From Reichenbachiella faecimaris (GTDB lineage: Bacteria; Bacteroidota; Bacteroidia; Cytophagales; Cyclobacteriaceae): 64,000 nt of DNA. Where the stretch lies: positions 124,001 through 188,000 of the forward strand of contig NZ_FWYF01000005.1 of assembly GCF_900176375.1 (NCBI RefSeq), written 5' to 3'. How positions within the stretch are numbered: position 1 is the stretch's first letter; each line of letters begins with the position of its first letter. Of the stretch, positions 52,652 to 60,759 are shown piece by piece. Position numbers and translations under genes: made by a program. The notes under the pieces were generated by a model that was not told the DNA's origin, did not search any database, and was given only the letters and a program-made list of their open reading frames with translations.

Positions 52652-52717
52652 ATTGCCAATAATTGCAAATATTGGCTTTATTACCAATAATCATTCATAT
52701 TGATATCATTGCCAATA
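52652..52717. promoter_or_regulatory. Three 28-base-phased iterons, likely operator of SatD operon
   Basis: ATTRCCAATA occurs at 52652-52661, 52680-52689 and 52708-52717, exactly 28 bases apart. The first two lie in an 18-base near-identical repeat (GGCTTTATTRCCAATAAT at 52646 and 52674). TATTGGC at 52670-52676 adds inverted symmetry with the first copy. They fill the region between the recQ stop and the SatD start codon, where the promoter must be. Repeated sites at fixed spacing suggest cooperative binding of one regulator, probably the operon's own helix-turn-helix protein. Confidence 0.75.
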
Positions 52718-52723
52718 TGAATA

Positions 52724-54889
52724 TCACTTCGTTTCAATTTTTGTTTGCCTTTTATACACAGCCATGGCGAGCCTGAGTTGATCGTATGGAATTTGCTCCT
52801 CGAAAAACTCAAACAGTGGCTTGAGTTGCTCGGTTTGTCCTATTTGTCTGATGCCTGTGATGATCTTTTTCAAACTCTCATCAGTAATGAATTGAGACAG
52901 ATCAACATCTCGCCCTTGCTCATAGAGTGTGGCCAAATGTGAAAAAATGGTGACCTTATTGAGATTACGCTTGGTAGCAATTTCTTCAGGGGTTAGCCCC
53001 TCCTTCAGCAGCTCGTAGGTCACTAGATGAGTAGCACCTTTTATTTTCTCTCCTTCCATTGTTTTTTCTTTGATGAAAGTCACAATTTCATGAATGAATT
53101 CACGGCCATACTGATCAGCTTTGCGCTGACCAATTCCAGAAATGTTAAGCAGCTCATCATCTGTGGTAGGTCTGTGCATGGACAACTCTTGAAGTGTAGA
53201 GTCACTAAATACGACGTATGCGGGTACACCTTGCGATTCAGCTATTTGCTTTCTTAATACTCTTAGACGTTCGAATAGTGCATTGGTCTGCTGCACTTTT
53301 TTGGTGGGTTGTGGAGGAGTCAGTCTTTGTTTTCTTTCTTCCTGCGATTCGGGTTTGCTGATTTTGACTTCTATTTCGCTATAAAGCGCCTTTTTACCTA
53401 GTTCTGTGATCCTTAATGCATTATGCTGATCAAAGGCTATTTCTAGTAAACCTAGGTTAAGAAACTGTCCGATATAATGTTGCCAATCCACATAGCTATG
53501 ATCTTTGCCTACGCCATAGGTTTTAATATTTTGATAGCCTAACTGGAACAGGTCGTTTCTCCCAGATCCACGAAGTACATCTATGAGCATCCGTGTACCA
53601 ATTTTTTGTTGTGTGCGTGCTACTGCTGATAGTGCCATTTGGGCCAGTTTGAGGCCATCCATAAATGCTGGTGGATTGCGACAGATGTCACAGTTGCCAC
53701 AATCCTTTTCTAGTTGCTCACCAAAATAACTGAGTAGAAGTTTGCGGCGGCAAGAAGTAGCTTCAGCAAATTGTTGCATGCGCTGAAGTTTTGCTTCCAA
53801 CAGCTCTTTTTGTTCTCCTGTCTCAATGAACTGTTTGAGTTGCATCACATCACTATAACTATAGAAAAGCAAAGTTTTGGAGGCTAGGCCATCGCGCCCA
53901 GCACGGCCGATCTCCTGATAGTAGCTTTCCAGATTTTTAGGCAGATTATGATGAATCACCCAGCGGACATTGGATTTGTCTATACCCATGCCAAAGGCGA
54001 TCGTGGCGCAAACGATTTTTAAATCATCTCTGATGAACCTTTCTTGTACCTTGTCCTTAACCTGAGGATCCATGCCCGCATGATAAAAATCAGCGTCTAT
54101 TCCCTGTTTTTGTAATTTTATGGCTAGAGTTTCTGTGCTTTTTCTGGATAAGCAATAGATGATACCTGATTCCTCAGGTTGATTTTTGACCCAATCAATA
54201 ATGGCTTCCACTCTTTTTTGGGCTGGCCTTACTGCCAAGCTGAGATTGGGACGGTCGAATGAGGAAAGAAAGGTTTTGGCTTGAGTTATATTCAGTTGAC
54301 TCAAAATGTCATTTCTCGTGGCCTTGTCTGCAGTAGCAGTCAGCGCCATAATAGGCGTAGAGGGAAATTGCTCTTTGAGAAATTTCAGCTTGGTATATTC
54401 TGGTCTGAAGTCATGTCCCCACTGAGAGATGCAGTGAGCTTCATCCACTGCAATCAAGTTCAGGGTGCTAGCTTTCATGACATTGAAAAAGTCACGTGTC
54501 ATAAGTTTCTCAGGAGAGACATAAAGCAGTTTGATCTGTCCTGCCATGAAATCTTCCTCCACTTGTTGCTGCTGTACAGCAGTAATGGAGCTATTCAAAA
54601 ACGCGGCAGAAACCCCATTTTGTTTTAATGCCTCCACTTGGTCCTTCATCAAAGAGATCAGTGGGGAGATGACCAAACAAGCACCACCTTGGACAAGTGC
54701 TGGAATTTGAAAACACAGGGACTTTCCACCTCCCGTGGGCATGATCACCAAGGCATCCTTACCATCCAGAGCAGAAGATATGACCTGCTCTTGCTGAAGT
54801 CTGAACTGGTCGTAGCCAAAGGTGTTTTTTAACGTGGAATAGGCTTCTGCAAAGGGGGAGGGGGTGTTGGAGGTTGGGTTTGTCATCAT
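52724..54889 (-). CDS. recQ: ATP-dependent DNA helicase RecQ
   Basis: A 721-residue 3'-5' helicase. It has Walker A MPTGGGKSLCFQIP, motif II AVDEAHCISQWGHDFRPEY and motif VI QEIGRAGRDG. The RQC domain has the zinc cluster CRRKLLLSYFGE and CGNCDIC, followed by a winged helix. An HRDC domain (about 530-600) and a C-terminal helix-turn-helix tail (LLKEGLTPEEIATKRNL) complete the layout. It repairs recombination and stalled replication forks. ATG 54889 is the start; a TTG two codons earlier is unlikely. It lies 60 bases downstream of tRNA-Thr. Confidence 0.95.
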   Translation of the reverse strand: MMTNPTSNTPSPFAEAYSTLKNTFGYDQFRLQQEQVISSALDGKDALVIMPTGGGKSLCFQIPALVQGGACLVISPLISLMKDQVEALKQNGVSAAFLNSSITAVQQQQVEEDFMAGQIKLLYVSPEKLMTRDFFNVMKASTLNLIAVDEAHCISQWGHDFRPEYTKLKFLKEQFPSTPIMALTATADKATRNDILSQLNITQAKTFLSSFDRPNLSLAVRPAQKRVEAIIDWVKNQPEESGIIYCLSRKSTETLAIKLQKQGIDADFYHAGMDPQVKDKVQERFIRDDLKIVCATIAFGMGIDKSNVRWVIHHNLPKNLESYYQEIGRAGRDGLASKTLLFYSYSDVMQLKQFIETGEQKELLEAKLQRMQQFAEATSCRRKLLLSYFGEQLEKDCGNCDICRNPPAFMDGLKLAQMALSAVARTQQKIGTRMLIDVLRGSGRNDLFQLGYQNIKTYGVGKDHSYVDWQHYIGQFLNLGLLEIAFDQHNALRITELGKKALYSEIEVKISKPESQEERKQRLTPPQPTKKVQQTNALFERLRVLRKQIAESQGVPAYVVFSDSTLQELSMHRPTTDDELLNISGIGQRKADQYGREFIHEIVTFIKEKTMEGEKIKGATHLVTYELLKEGLTPEEIATKRNLNKVTIFSHLATLYEQGRDVDLSQFITDESLKKIITGIRQIGQTEQLKPLFEFFEEQIPYDQLRLAMAVYKRQTKIETK

Positions 54890-54948
54890 TTTCAAAAAAA
54901 ATAAAACATAAAAAAAGCAGCAACTTTTTCAAGTGCTGCTTCACTAAG

Positions 54949-55022
54949 AGCCCCCAGTCGGATTCGAACCAACGACCTACTGATTACAAGTCAGTTGCTC
55001 TGGCCAACTGAGCTATGGAGGC
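54949..55022 (-). tRNA. tRNA-Thr (anticodon TGT)
   Basis: The minus-strand sequence folds as a 74-base cloverleaf. The acceptor stem is GCCTCCA with TGGGGGC (one G-T pair). The D-arm is AGCTCAGTTGG, the anticodon stem ACTGA/TCAGT encloses CTTGTAA with anticodon TGT, and the T-arm has GGTTCGAATCC. Anticodon TGT reads ACA and other Thr codons. The discriminator base is T and CCA is not encoded. Confidence 0.93.
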
Positions 55023-55054
55023 AAAATATTTTGCGGCCACTCTTCTTTAGAAGA

Positions 55055-55111
55055 GATTCCAAATCAGTTGCTCTGGTCGAATCGTCGAACCGCAACTAAG
55101 CGATGGAAGGC
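55055..55111 (-). pseudogene. Decayed tandem copy of the tRNA-Thr gene
   Basis: Bases 55055-55076 match 54982-55003 of the tRNA at 20 of 22 positions, 73 bases away. The 5' end GCCTTCCATCGCTTAGTTG at 55093-55111 resembles the tRNA start GCCTCCATAGCTCAGTTGG. About 16 inserted bases (CGGTTCGACGATTCGA-like) lie between, and the 3' acceptor and T-arm are not recognisable, so the copy cannot fold as a tRNA. It fits a duplicated tRNA that has decayed. Confidence 0.7.
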
Positions 55112-55231
55112 AATAATTTCTAAAATTTGCTGACCCTTTTGGTCATTTGCGTGTGCAAAAGTAAGGTAGAATTTTTCTTCTGCAAGCTTCTCTATAATTT
55201 AATTTTAAAGTTTTTTTTAAGACACTGATTA

Positions 55232-57409
55232 TCAATGTTCCGCATAGGTAATCAGCTTTAACTCCTCCTTAAGCTCCTCCAATTCTGCTTCTGCTTTTTT
55301 GATTTTCTCTTCAAAATCTTTTAGCATTTCATTGGCAGTTTTTGAATTGGCAAAGAAGCTCAAATTGTTTTTCCATGTGGATACATCCTTCTCTAGCGTT
55401 TGAATTTTTCTTTTGATAGAATGCTCCTTGCGTTGCAACTTATGATCGCCATGAGGGCCAGACTTGATTTTATTGATTCTTACCAAAGATTTTAATTCTG
55501 TAAGTTCTTCCTCGTCAAAATCTTTTGCTTGTGCAATGATTTTGTTCAACGCCTCTTGATATCTGTTTTGTATGGCTTTGATCGTTTTCTTAGGTACGAA
55601 TCCGATGGCATTGAAGGCATCTTGCAATTCATAGACTTGTTCTGGATGTAAATCTTCTGCTCCTGCCAGTGCTTCCAAAGACGAACAGATATCTTCCTTC
55701 TTTTTCAGATTGTCGTCGTAGGAAGATTCCATTTCTTTATTGTGACCGCGCTTTTTATTAAAAAATTCGTCACAAGCGGCTTTAAATTTTTTGTAAATCT
55801 TCTCACGTTCTTTGCCAGGTACAGGGCCTACTTCTTTCCATTCTCGCTGCAATGCTTTGTAGGTATTGGCCGTTTCTTCCCAGTCTTCATTGGCTTGCAA
55901 GGAGATGGCTTTGTCAACTAATTCTTGCTTTTTCTTTAGGTTTTCTTCGCGCTGGGAATCGAGCGTTTTGAAAAAGGCCGATTTGTTGTGGAAGAAGGAC
56001 TTGAAGTCTCCCCAGAATTTTTTGTTAACGGCCTTCGCCTGATCCTTTGGCATGGCACCAATGGCCTCCCATTCTTTTTGGATGGCTAAGAGTTCTTTGG
56101 TTTTGGTATTCCATTCTCCAATGTTGTCAGAGGTGAATTTGGCATATTCCGAGATTTTTTCCGCTACTTTAATCTTCTTTTCATAGTTTTCTCCTAATTC
56201 TTCTTTGAGGTGAGAAACGTAGTCCTTGCGCTTCGCATAGACCAAATCGGAGGCAGCTTTAAATCTTTGCCAGGTCTCTTCTTGTACTTCTTTTGGGATA
56301 GGGCCAATGTGCTTATATTCTTCATGAAGCTCATTCAATCTTTTGATGGCTTCATTCAGATTTTCTAAGGCATCTAATGCTTCAGCTTGTTTACACAAGT
56401 CCAGCTTAGCTTCTAGGTTTTTCTTTCTGTCTAATTCCTTTAGCTCAAAGTAAATACTTCTATGATCGTAATAACGATCCATGAGTGCATTGTAATTGGC
56501 CCAAAGGGTTCTGTTGTGCTGATGATGAACAGGGCCAATGGCTTTCCATTCTTCCTGCATTTTTTTCAAAGCATTTATACTGGAAGTATTTTCATCATCA
56601 TCAACAAAAATTCTAAGTCTTTCTAATAAAGCATTCTTTAGCTCAAGATTTTTCTCCTTTTGCTTTTCCTGCTCCTTGGCATTTTTTGATTTCTTCTCTC
56701 TGAGAATTTTATGGTAGGCTTCAAACTTGATAGAAAATTCGTCCAGTTTGTATTGGAAGTCATCCTTAGATCCACCTTCAGCTTCAAATTTTTCTAATGC
56801 TTCACTTCTTTCGCCTTGAAAGATAACGTCGTATGCCTTTTTGATATGGCTAATCTTTTTGCCTTTTTTGAACCCATCTTCTTGGTTGGACAAGTCAGCC
56901 AGTGCAGTAGTCAACTCTTCCTTACTAAAGGCAGTATAGTCAATTTCTTCTTCTACCTCTTCTTCGTCTTCATCCTTGTTTGCGTCCTTAGGTTCACTGT
57001 CACTAGACTTCTCTGCATCAGCCTCCACTGTAGGTGCGGTTTCCTCAGTTATTGATTCCTCTTTTTGAGGAGTGGCTTCTGTAGTATCCTTACTATCAGG
57101 GGTGGCCTCTTGAGCTTCTTCCGCAGATGTCTCTACTACAGGAGAAGTCTCTTGCACTTTGGGTAGTTCTTTTTGAGGCGTCTCAGCAATTGGTGCCTGC
57201 TCTACTGCTACTTCCTCTGACGGCTCTTCATTTGTTTGTAGCCCCTCAGTCTCAGTAGTTATTTCTTGTGGTACTTCACTTTCAGTAGAATCGGAGGTGG
57301 AATTCGTAGTATTGTCATTCTCGTTTGTTAATTCAGGGTTTTCCTGAACAGCCCCCGGATTCTTTGATTTGTCATCAGTTGATCCAGTCATTTCATTCTC
57401 GTTAATCAT
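55232..57409 (-). CDS. DUF349 repeat protein
   Basis: A 725-residue cytoplasmic protein with an acidic, Glu/Thr-rich disordered N-terminus (about 1-155), then about five DUF349 helical repeats, each with a W/x-K-E/AIGPV core: MQEEWKAIGPVHHQ, LHEEYKHIGPIPKE, IQKEWEAIGAMPKD, LQREWKEVGPVPGK and LQDAFNAIGFVPKK. A coiled-coil end (KIKKAEAELEELKEELKL) follows. DUF349 proteins are widespread in Bacteroidota; the function is not established. It is transcribed alone, behind the tRNA region. Confidence 0.9.
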   Translation of the reverse strand: MINENEMTGSTDDKSKNPGAVQENPELTNENDNTTNSTSDSTESEVPQEITTETEGLQTNEEPSEEVAVEQAPIAETPQKELPKVQETSPVVETSAEEAQEATPDSKDTTEATPQKEESITEETAPTVEADAEKSSDSEPKDANKDEDEEEVEEEIDYTAFSKEELTTALADLSNQEDGFKKGKKISHIKKAYDVIFQGERSEALEKFEAEGGSKDDFQYKLDEFSIKFEAYHKILREKKSKNAKEQEKQKEKNLELKNALLERLRIFVDDDENTSSINALKKMQEEWKAIGPVHHQHNRTLWANYNALMDRYYDHRSIYFELKELDRKKNLEAKLDLCKQAEALDALENLNEAIKRLNELHEEYKHIGPIPKEVQEETWQRFKAASDLVYAKRKDYVSHLKEELGENYEKKIKVAEKISEYAKFTSDNIGEWNTKTKELLAIQKEWEAIGAMPKDQAKAVNKKFWGDFKSFFHNKSAFFKTLDSQREENLKKKQELVDKAISLQANEDWEETANTYKALQREWKEVGPVPGKEREKIYKKFKAACDEFFNKKRGHNKEMESSYDDNLKKKEDICSSLEALAGAEDLHPEQVYELQDAFNAIGFVPKKTIKAIQNRYQEALNKIIAQAKDFDEEELTELKSLVRINKIKSGPHGDHKLQRKEHSIKRKIQTLEKDVSTWKNNLSFFANSKTANEMLKDFEEKIKKAEAELEELKEELKLITYAEH

Positions 57410-57452
57410 AATTCTTTTTCTCTACCATGCAATTTATGTAATTTTTATGGCA

Positions 57453-58031
57453 TTAGTTCATATTGGGATCAGCAGGGTAGTTGGCAAACATTTTGAACTT
57501 TCCACCCAGACTCTCCAGTATGTCTTTCCACAATAAGCTTTCGTCCACATCAAAAACACGACTGGCAGAGATGCCTTTGCAGACAATCCAGGATTTGGCT
57601 TCTAATTCTTCTTCCAACTGTCCAGCCGCCCAGCCAGAATAGCCAAGTATAAATCTATAATTGCTAGGATTGATTTGTTTGAGGTCGATCATGGATAACA
57701 GCTGATCATAGTCGCCACCCCAGTAAATGCCGCCGCCCACTGGTTTGCCAGTAGGCATAGACTCAGGATCGCGATGGATAAAGTGCAGCGTGTCTTGCTG
57801 CACTGGCCCACCAATGAACAACTTTTCTTTAAAATCTGAGATTTGTTCAACCACCTCTTCAACTAGCGCATTGGATGGTTTATTCAAAACATAGCCAAAA
57901 GTCCCATTTTCGTCGTGCTCGCATATAAGCACAACGGTACGTTCAAAATTCGGGTCTGGCAGATAAGGTTCGGAGATCAGTACATCTCCTTTTTCAGGGT
58001 TGAATTTCTGTTTTGAATGAAAGTAATCCAT
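57453..58031 (-). CDS. YqgE/AlgH-family protein
   Basis: A 192-residue protein of the YqgE/AlgH family: GDVLISEPYLPDPNFERTVVLI, split here as GDVLISEPYLPDPNF and RTVVLICEHDENG, then GYVLNKPSN, LFIGGPVQQDTLHFIH and FILGYSGWAAGQLEEEL. The family has an alpha-beta fold; its molecular role is not established, though it is linked to transcriptional effects on alginate in Pseudomonas. It lies 10 bases after miaE on the same strand. Confidence 0.92.
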   Translation of the reverse strand: MDYFHSKQKFNPEKGDVLISEPYLPDPNFERTVVLICEHDENGTFGYVLNKPSNALVEEVVEQISDFKEKLFIGGPVQQDTLHFIHRDPESMPTGKPVGGGIYWGGDYDQLLSMIDLKQINPSNYRFILGYSGWAAGQLEEELEAKSWIVCKGISASRVFDVDESLLWKDILESLGGKFKMFANYPADPNMN

Positions 58032-58041
58032 AGGCTCATTT

Positions 58042-58626
58042 TTAATGTAATCGTGGAGACAGTGGCATGGCTTCCATAATTTTGCCCTCTATCTCGTTCA
58101 TTTCTTTTACTCTTTTATATACATCATCTTCGTCAAAATAGATCAAGGCCATTTTCACAAACACCTCGCCATGCTTGGCTTCAGAAGCCCATAGGTCTTG
58201 ATAAAATTCTTTGAGCTTACCTGATGGTAAATTTTCATATACCAATCGAAAACGCTCAGCTCCTCTGTTTTCCACAATGGAAGCCAGGAGCAAACGATCC
58301 ATAAACCTTTCTTCACGCCCACTTCTACACGACTGAATTAATTGCTTGACGTATTTGTCTTCGCGGATTTCGTGATTCAGTTTGATGCCTTTTTCTTGCA
58401 TAATTTGATAGACTGAGCGAAAATGCTCCAGTTCTTCCACTGCTGTATCAATGAGTTCAGGGATAATCTCCAAACGGTCAGGAAATTTGGCAACAAAGCT
58501 CATGGCCATAGAAGAGGCTTTGCGTTCGCAGTCGGCATGGTCTTGCAAAAAAGAATCGAAATCGTTCATCACAGTTTCAACCCATTCGGGTGAACTGTCG
58601 TAGCAAAGGGGAACTCGTAGCTGCAT
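58042..58626 (-). CDS. miaE: tRNA-(ms2io6A)-hydroxylase MiaE
   Basis: A 194-residue ferritin-like diiron enzyme. The iron ligands lie in the ExxH motifs AVEELEHFRSVY and EAKHGEVF, with DHADCERKASS and ENRGAERFRLVY typical of MiaE. It hydroxylates ms2i6A at position 37 of tRNA, the product of MiaA and MiaB; MiaB is encoded at 6847-8304. The next gene on the strand is YqgE-type. The upstream region holds short direct repeats. Confidence 0.93.
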   Translation of the reverse strand: MQLRVPLCYDSSPEWVETVMNDFDSFLQDHADCERKASSMAMSFVAKFPDRLEIIPELIDTAVEELEHFRSVYQIMQEKGIKLNHEIREDKYVKQLIQSCRSGREERFMDRLLLASIVENRGAERFRLVYENLPSGKLKEFYQDLWASEAKHGEVFVKMALIYFDEDDVYKRVKEMNEIEGKIMEAMPLSPRLH

Positions 58627-58629
58627 ATT

Positions 58630-58715
58630 TTAAGTTAATGAATTAAGTTTAAAGTCGAAAGTTTCAAGTTTAACATCTAAAGTCTAAAATCTATCATCTA
58701 AAGTCGAACATTTAG
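58630..58715. repeat. Degenerate short repeat tract between miaE and pdxH
   Basis: AAAGTCGAAA, AAAGTCTAAA and AAAGTCGAAC recur within 86 bases together with TCAAGTTTAA and ATCTAAAGTC. The tract fills the divergent spacer. It may be slipped-strand simple sequence and is of low complexity. Confidence 0.5.
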
Positions 58716-58754
58716 TCATATTTGTAACACATACGATAAATATTAACTGTAAGA

Positions 58755-59402
58755 ATGGCGAAAGAATTTTTACCCGGGATGAGAAAGGATTATGGAAAGG
58801 ACTCTTTGACGAAGGAGAGTGTGCACCCAGACCCCATGATGCAATTTGAAGAGTGGTTTAAAGCTGCGATGAAGTCTGATGGTGACGAAGCCAATGTGCT
58901 GACACTATCCACCTTAGGTGAAGACCAAATCCCGGAAGGACGAATTGTTTTGCTCAAATTCTATGCTGAGGATGGCTTTACTTTCTATACCAATTATAGT
59001 AGCAACAAAGCCAGGCAACTCGAAAGACACCCTTATGCTTCAATGACCTTTCATTGGAAATCGCAAGAGCGCCAGGTCAGAATCAAAGGCAGTATTTCTA
59101 AAGTACCTACAGAAATATCTGACGCCTATTTCAACGAAAGACCACTTGGTAGCCGAATAGGTGCTTGGGCGTCACCCCAAAGTCAGGAAATCCCAGATCG
59201 TGAATTTTTGGATGATCGGGTAGAAGAGATTCAGGAGAAGTTTGAAAACCAAAATAACATTCCTCGCCCAGATTTTTGGGGAGGCTATTTACTCACACCT
59301 GTGAAAATAGAATTTTGGCAAGGGCGCCCCAGCCGCTTGCATGATCGAATTGTGTATGATTTGGTGGATGGTCAATGGGCGACTAAAAGATTGGCACCTT
59401 AA
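58755..59402 (+). CDS. pdxH: Pyridoxamine 5'-phosphate oxidase
   Basis: A 215-residue FMN enzyme that makes pyridoxal phosphate. Motifs are EWFKAAMKSDGDEANVLTLS, split here as EWFKAAMKS and NVLTLSTLG, then GRIVLLKFYAEDGFTFYTNY, SRIGAWASPQSQEI and FWQGRPSRLHDRI. It works as a homodimer in the cytoplasm. On the upstream side CATATTTG (58717-58724) matches TAnnTTTG at seven of eight positions. The glycosyltransferase gene starts three bases after its stop. Confidence 0.95.
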   Translation: MAKEFLPGMRKDYGKDSLTKESVHPDPMMQFEEWFKAAMKSDGDEANVLTLSTLGEDQIPEGRIVLLKFYAEDGFTFYTNYSSNKARQLERHPYASMTFHWKSQERQVRIKGSISKVPTEISDAYFNERPLGSRIGAWASPQSQEIPDREFLDDRVEEIQEKFENQNNIPRPDFWGGYLLTPVKIEFWQGRPSRLHDRIVYDLVDGQWATKRLAP

Positions 59403-59405
59403 GTT

Positions 59406-60650
59406 TTGTCCAATATTTACCTTGAACGATACGCTTATCAACAGACCTATGTCAATCCTGTTGAGTATGGTCAGCCAGACGTGATTGTAGTACTGCCGTG
59501 CCACAATGAGCCAGATTTGCTAACTTCGCTAAACGCTCTTGAAACTTGTGATTCACCAAATGGACGAGTATCCATATTGGTGGTGATCAATGCCTCAGCC
59601 GTTAGCCTGACAGAGATCAAAGCCCATAATCAACAGACGCTAAAAGACTGCCAAACCTGGTTGTCCAAATCCCCTAAGAAATACAACTATCATTTCATAT
59701 TACAAAACGAACTGCCTAAGAAACACGCAGGAGTAGGGCTGGCGCGTAAGATCGGAATGGACGAAGCGGTTCGAATGTTTGAAGTGCAGCAGAAGGATGG
59801 AGTGATTCTATGTTTTGATGCCGACAGTATATGTGAGCCTAATCTATTGGTGGAAGTAGAAAAGCTTTTCAACAATCACCCCAAAGCCCCTGGCTGCTCC
59901 ATCCATTTTGAGCATCCATTGGAAGGTGATCTGACACCAGAGGTCTATGAAGGCATACTCAATTACGAACTGCATCTTCGTTACTATGTCGACGGACTGA
60001 AATATGCTGGTTTTCCCCATGCCTTCCAAACTATTGGCTCAAGCATGGCCGTGCGATCATCCGCTTATCAGAAACAAGGCGGAATGAATCGCAGGAAAGC
60101 AGGAGAGGACTTTTACTTCTTGCATAAGATTATCCCTTTGGGAAACTTCAAAGAACTGAACACAACCAAAGTCATCCCGTCCCCACGACGATCAGATCGC
60201 GTGCCATTCGGTACAGGACGCGCTATAGGTACTTGGCTGGATGAATCCAAATCTGAGTTACTGAGCTACGATTCACGGATCTTCGAGGAACTCAAAGTAT
60301 TTTTTTCAGGAGTAGATCAGTTATATCAAACGACAGCGCCAGAAATCCAATGGAGTAATTTTCCCCAATCCATCCAGCAGTTTGTTTTACAAGAAGAATT
60401 CATCGCTCAAATCAACGAATTTAATTCTCAAGCCAATTCGTTAACCACCTTCCAAAAACGCTTTTATCAATGGTTTGATGGCTTCAAAGCCTTAAAATTT
60501 GTTCATTTCGCAAGAGATACGTTTTATCCAAACGTGCCTATTGCTGACGGGGTGGACTGGTTGTTCGCCACCTTTGGAATAGATTCCAAGTCCTGGCATT
60601 TGAGAAGGAAGTTGGAGGAGTTGAGAAGGGTTAATCAAAGGGAGTCTTAA
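59406..60650 (+). CDS. Family 2 glycosyltransferase, TTG start
   Basis: A 414-residue enzyme with a GT-A fold: DVIVVLPCHNEPDLLTSLNAL at the start, FDADSICEPNLL with the DxD-like motif, and SMAVRSSAYQKQGGMNRRKAGEDF with the ED pair of inverting enzymes (near residue 230-236). It is soluble or peripheral and lacks a membrane helix. The start is TTG 59406, three bases after pdxH, so both share a transcript. The sugar and acceptor are unknown; I see no polysaccharide cluster around it. Confidence 0.85.
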   Translation: MSNIYLERYAYQQTYVNPVEYGQPDVIVVLPCHNEPDLLTSLNALETCDSPNGRVSILVVINASAVSLTEIKAHNQQTLKDCQTWLSKSPKKYNYHFILQNELPKKHAGVGLARKIGMDEAVRMFEVQQKDGVILCFDADSICEPNLLVEVEKLFNNHPKAPGCSIHFEHPLEGDLTPEVYEGILNYELHLRYYVDGLKYAGFPHAFQTIGSSMAVRSSAYQKQGGMNRRKAGEDFYFLHKIIPLGNFKELNTTKVIPSPRRSDRVPFGTGRAIGTWLDESKSELLSYDSRIFEELKVFFSGVDQLYQTTAPEIQWSNFPQSIQQFVLQEEFIAQINEFNSQANSLTTFQKRFYQWFDGFKALKFVHFARDTFYPNVPIADGVDWLFATFGIDSKSWHLRRKLEELRRVNQRES

Positions 60651-60759
60651 ACAGGATGCTAGGACTAAGTGGAGGAAATGTTCTGCTATTTCACCATGGT
60701 ATTATCGTCTCATTTATTCCGCATGCCATTATACCAAGTTTAGTTTATCAAAACATAAT

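Noticed and set aside
55055-55111. A second functional tRNA gene
   Set aside because: The 3' acceptor and T-arm are missing and about 16 extra bases break the D-arm/anticodon spacing.
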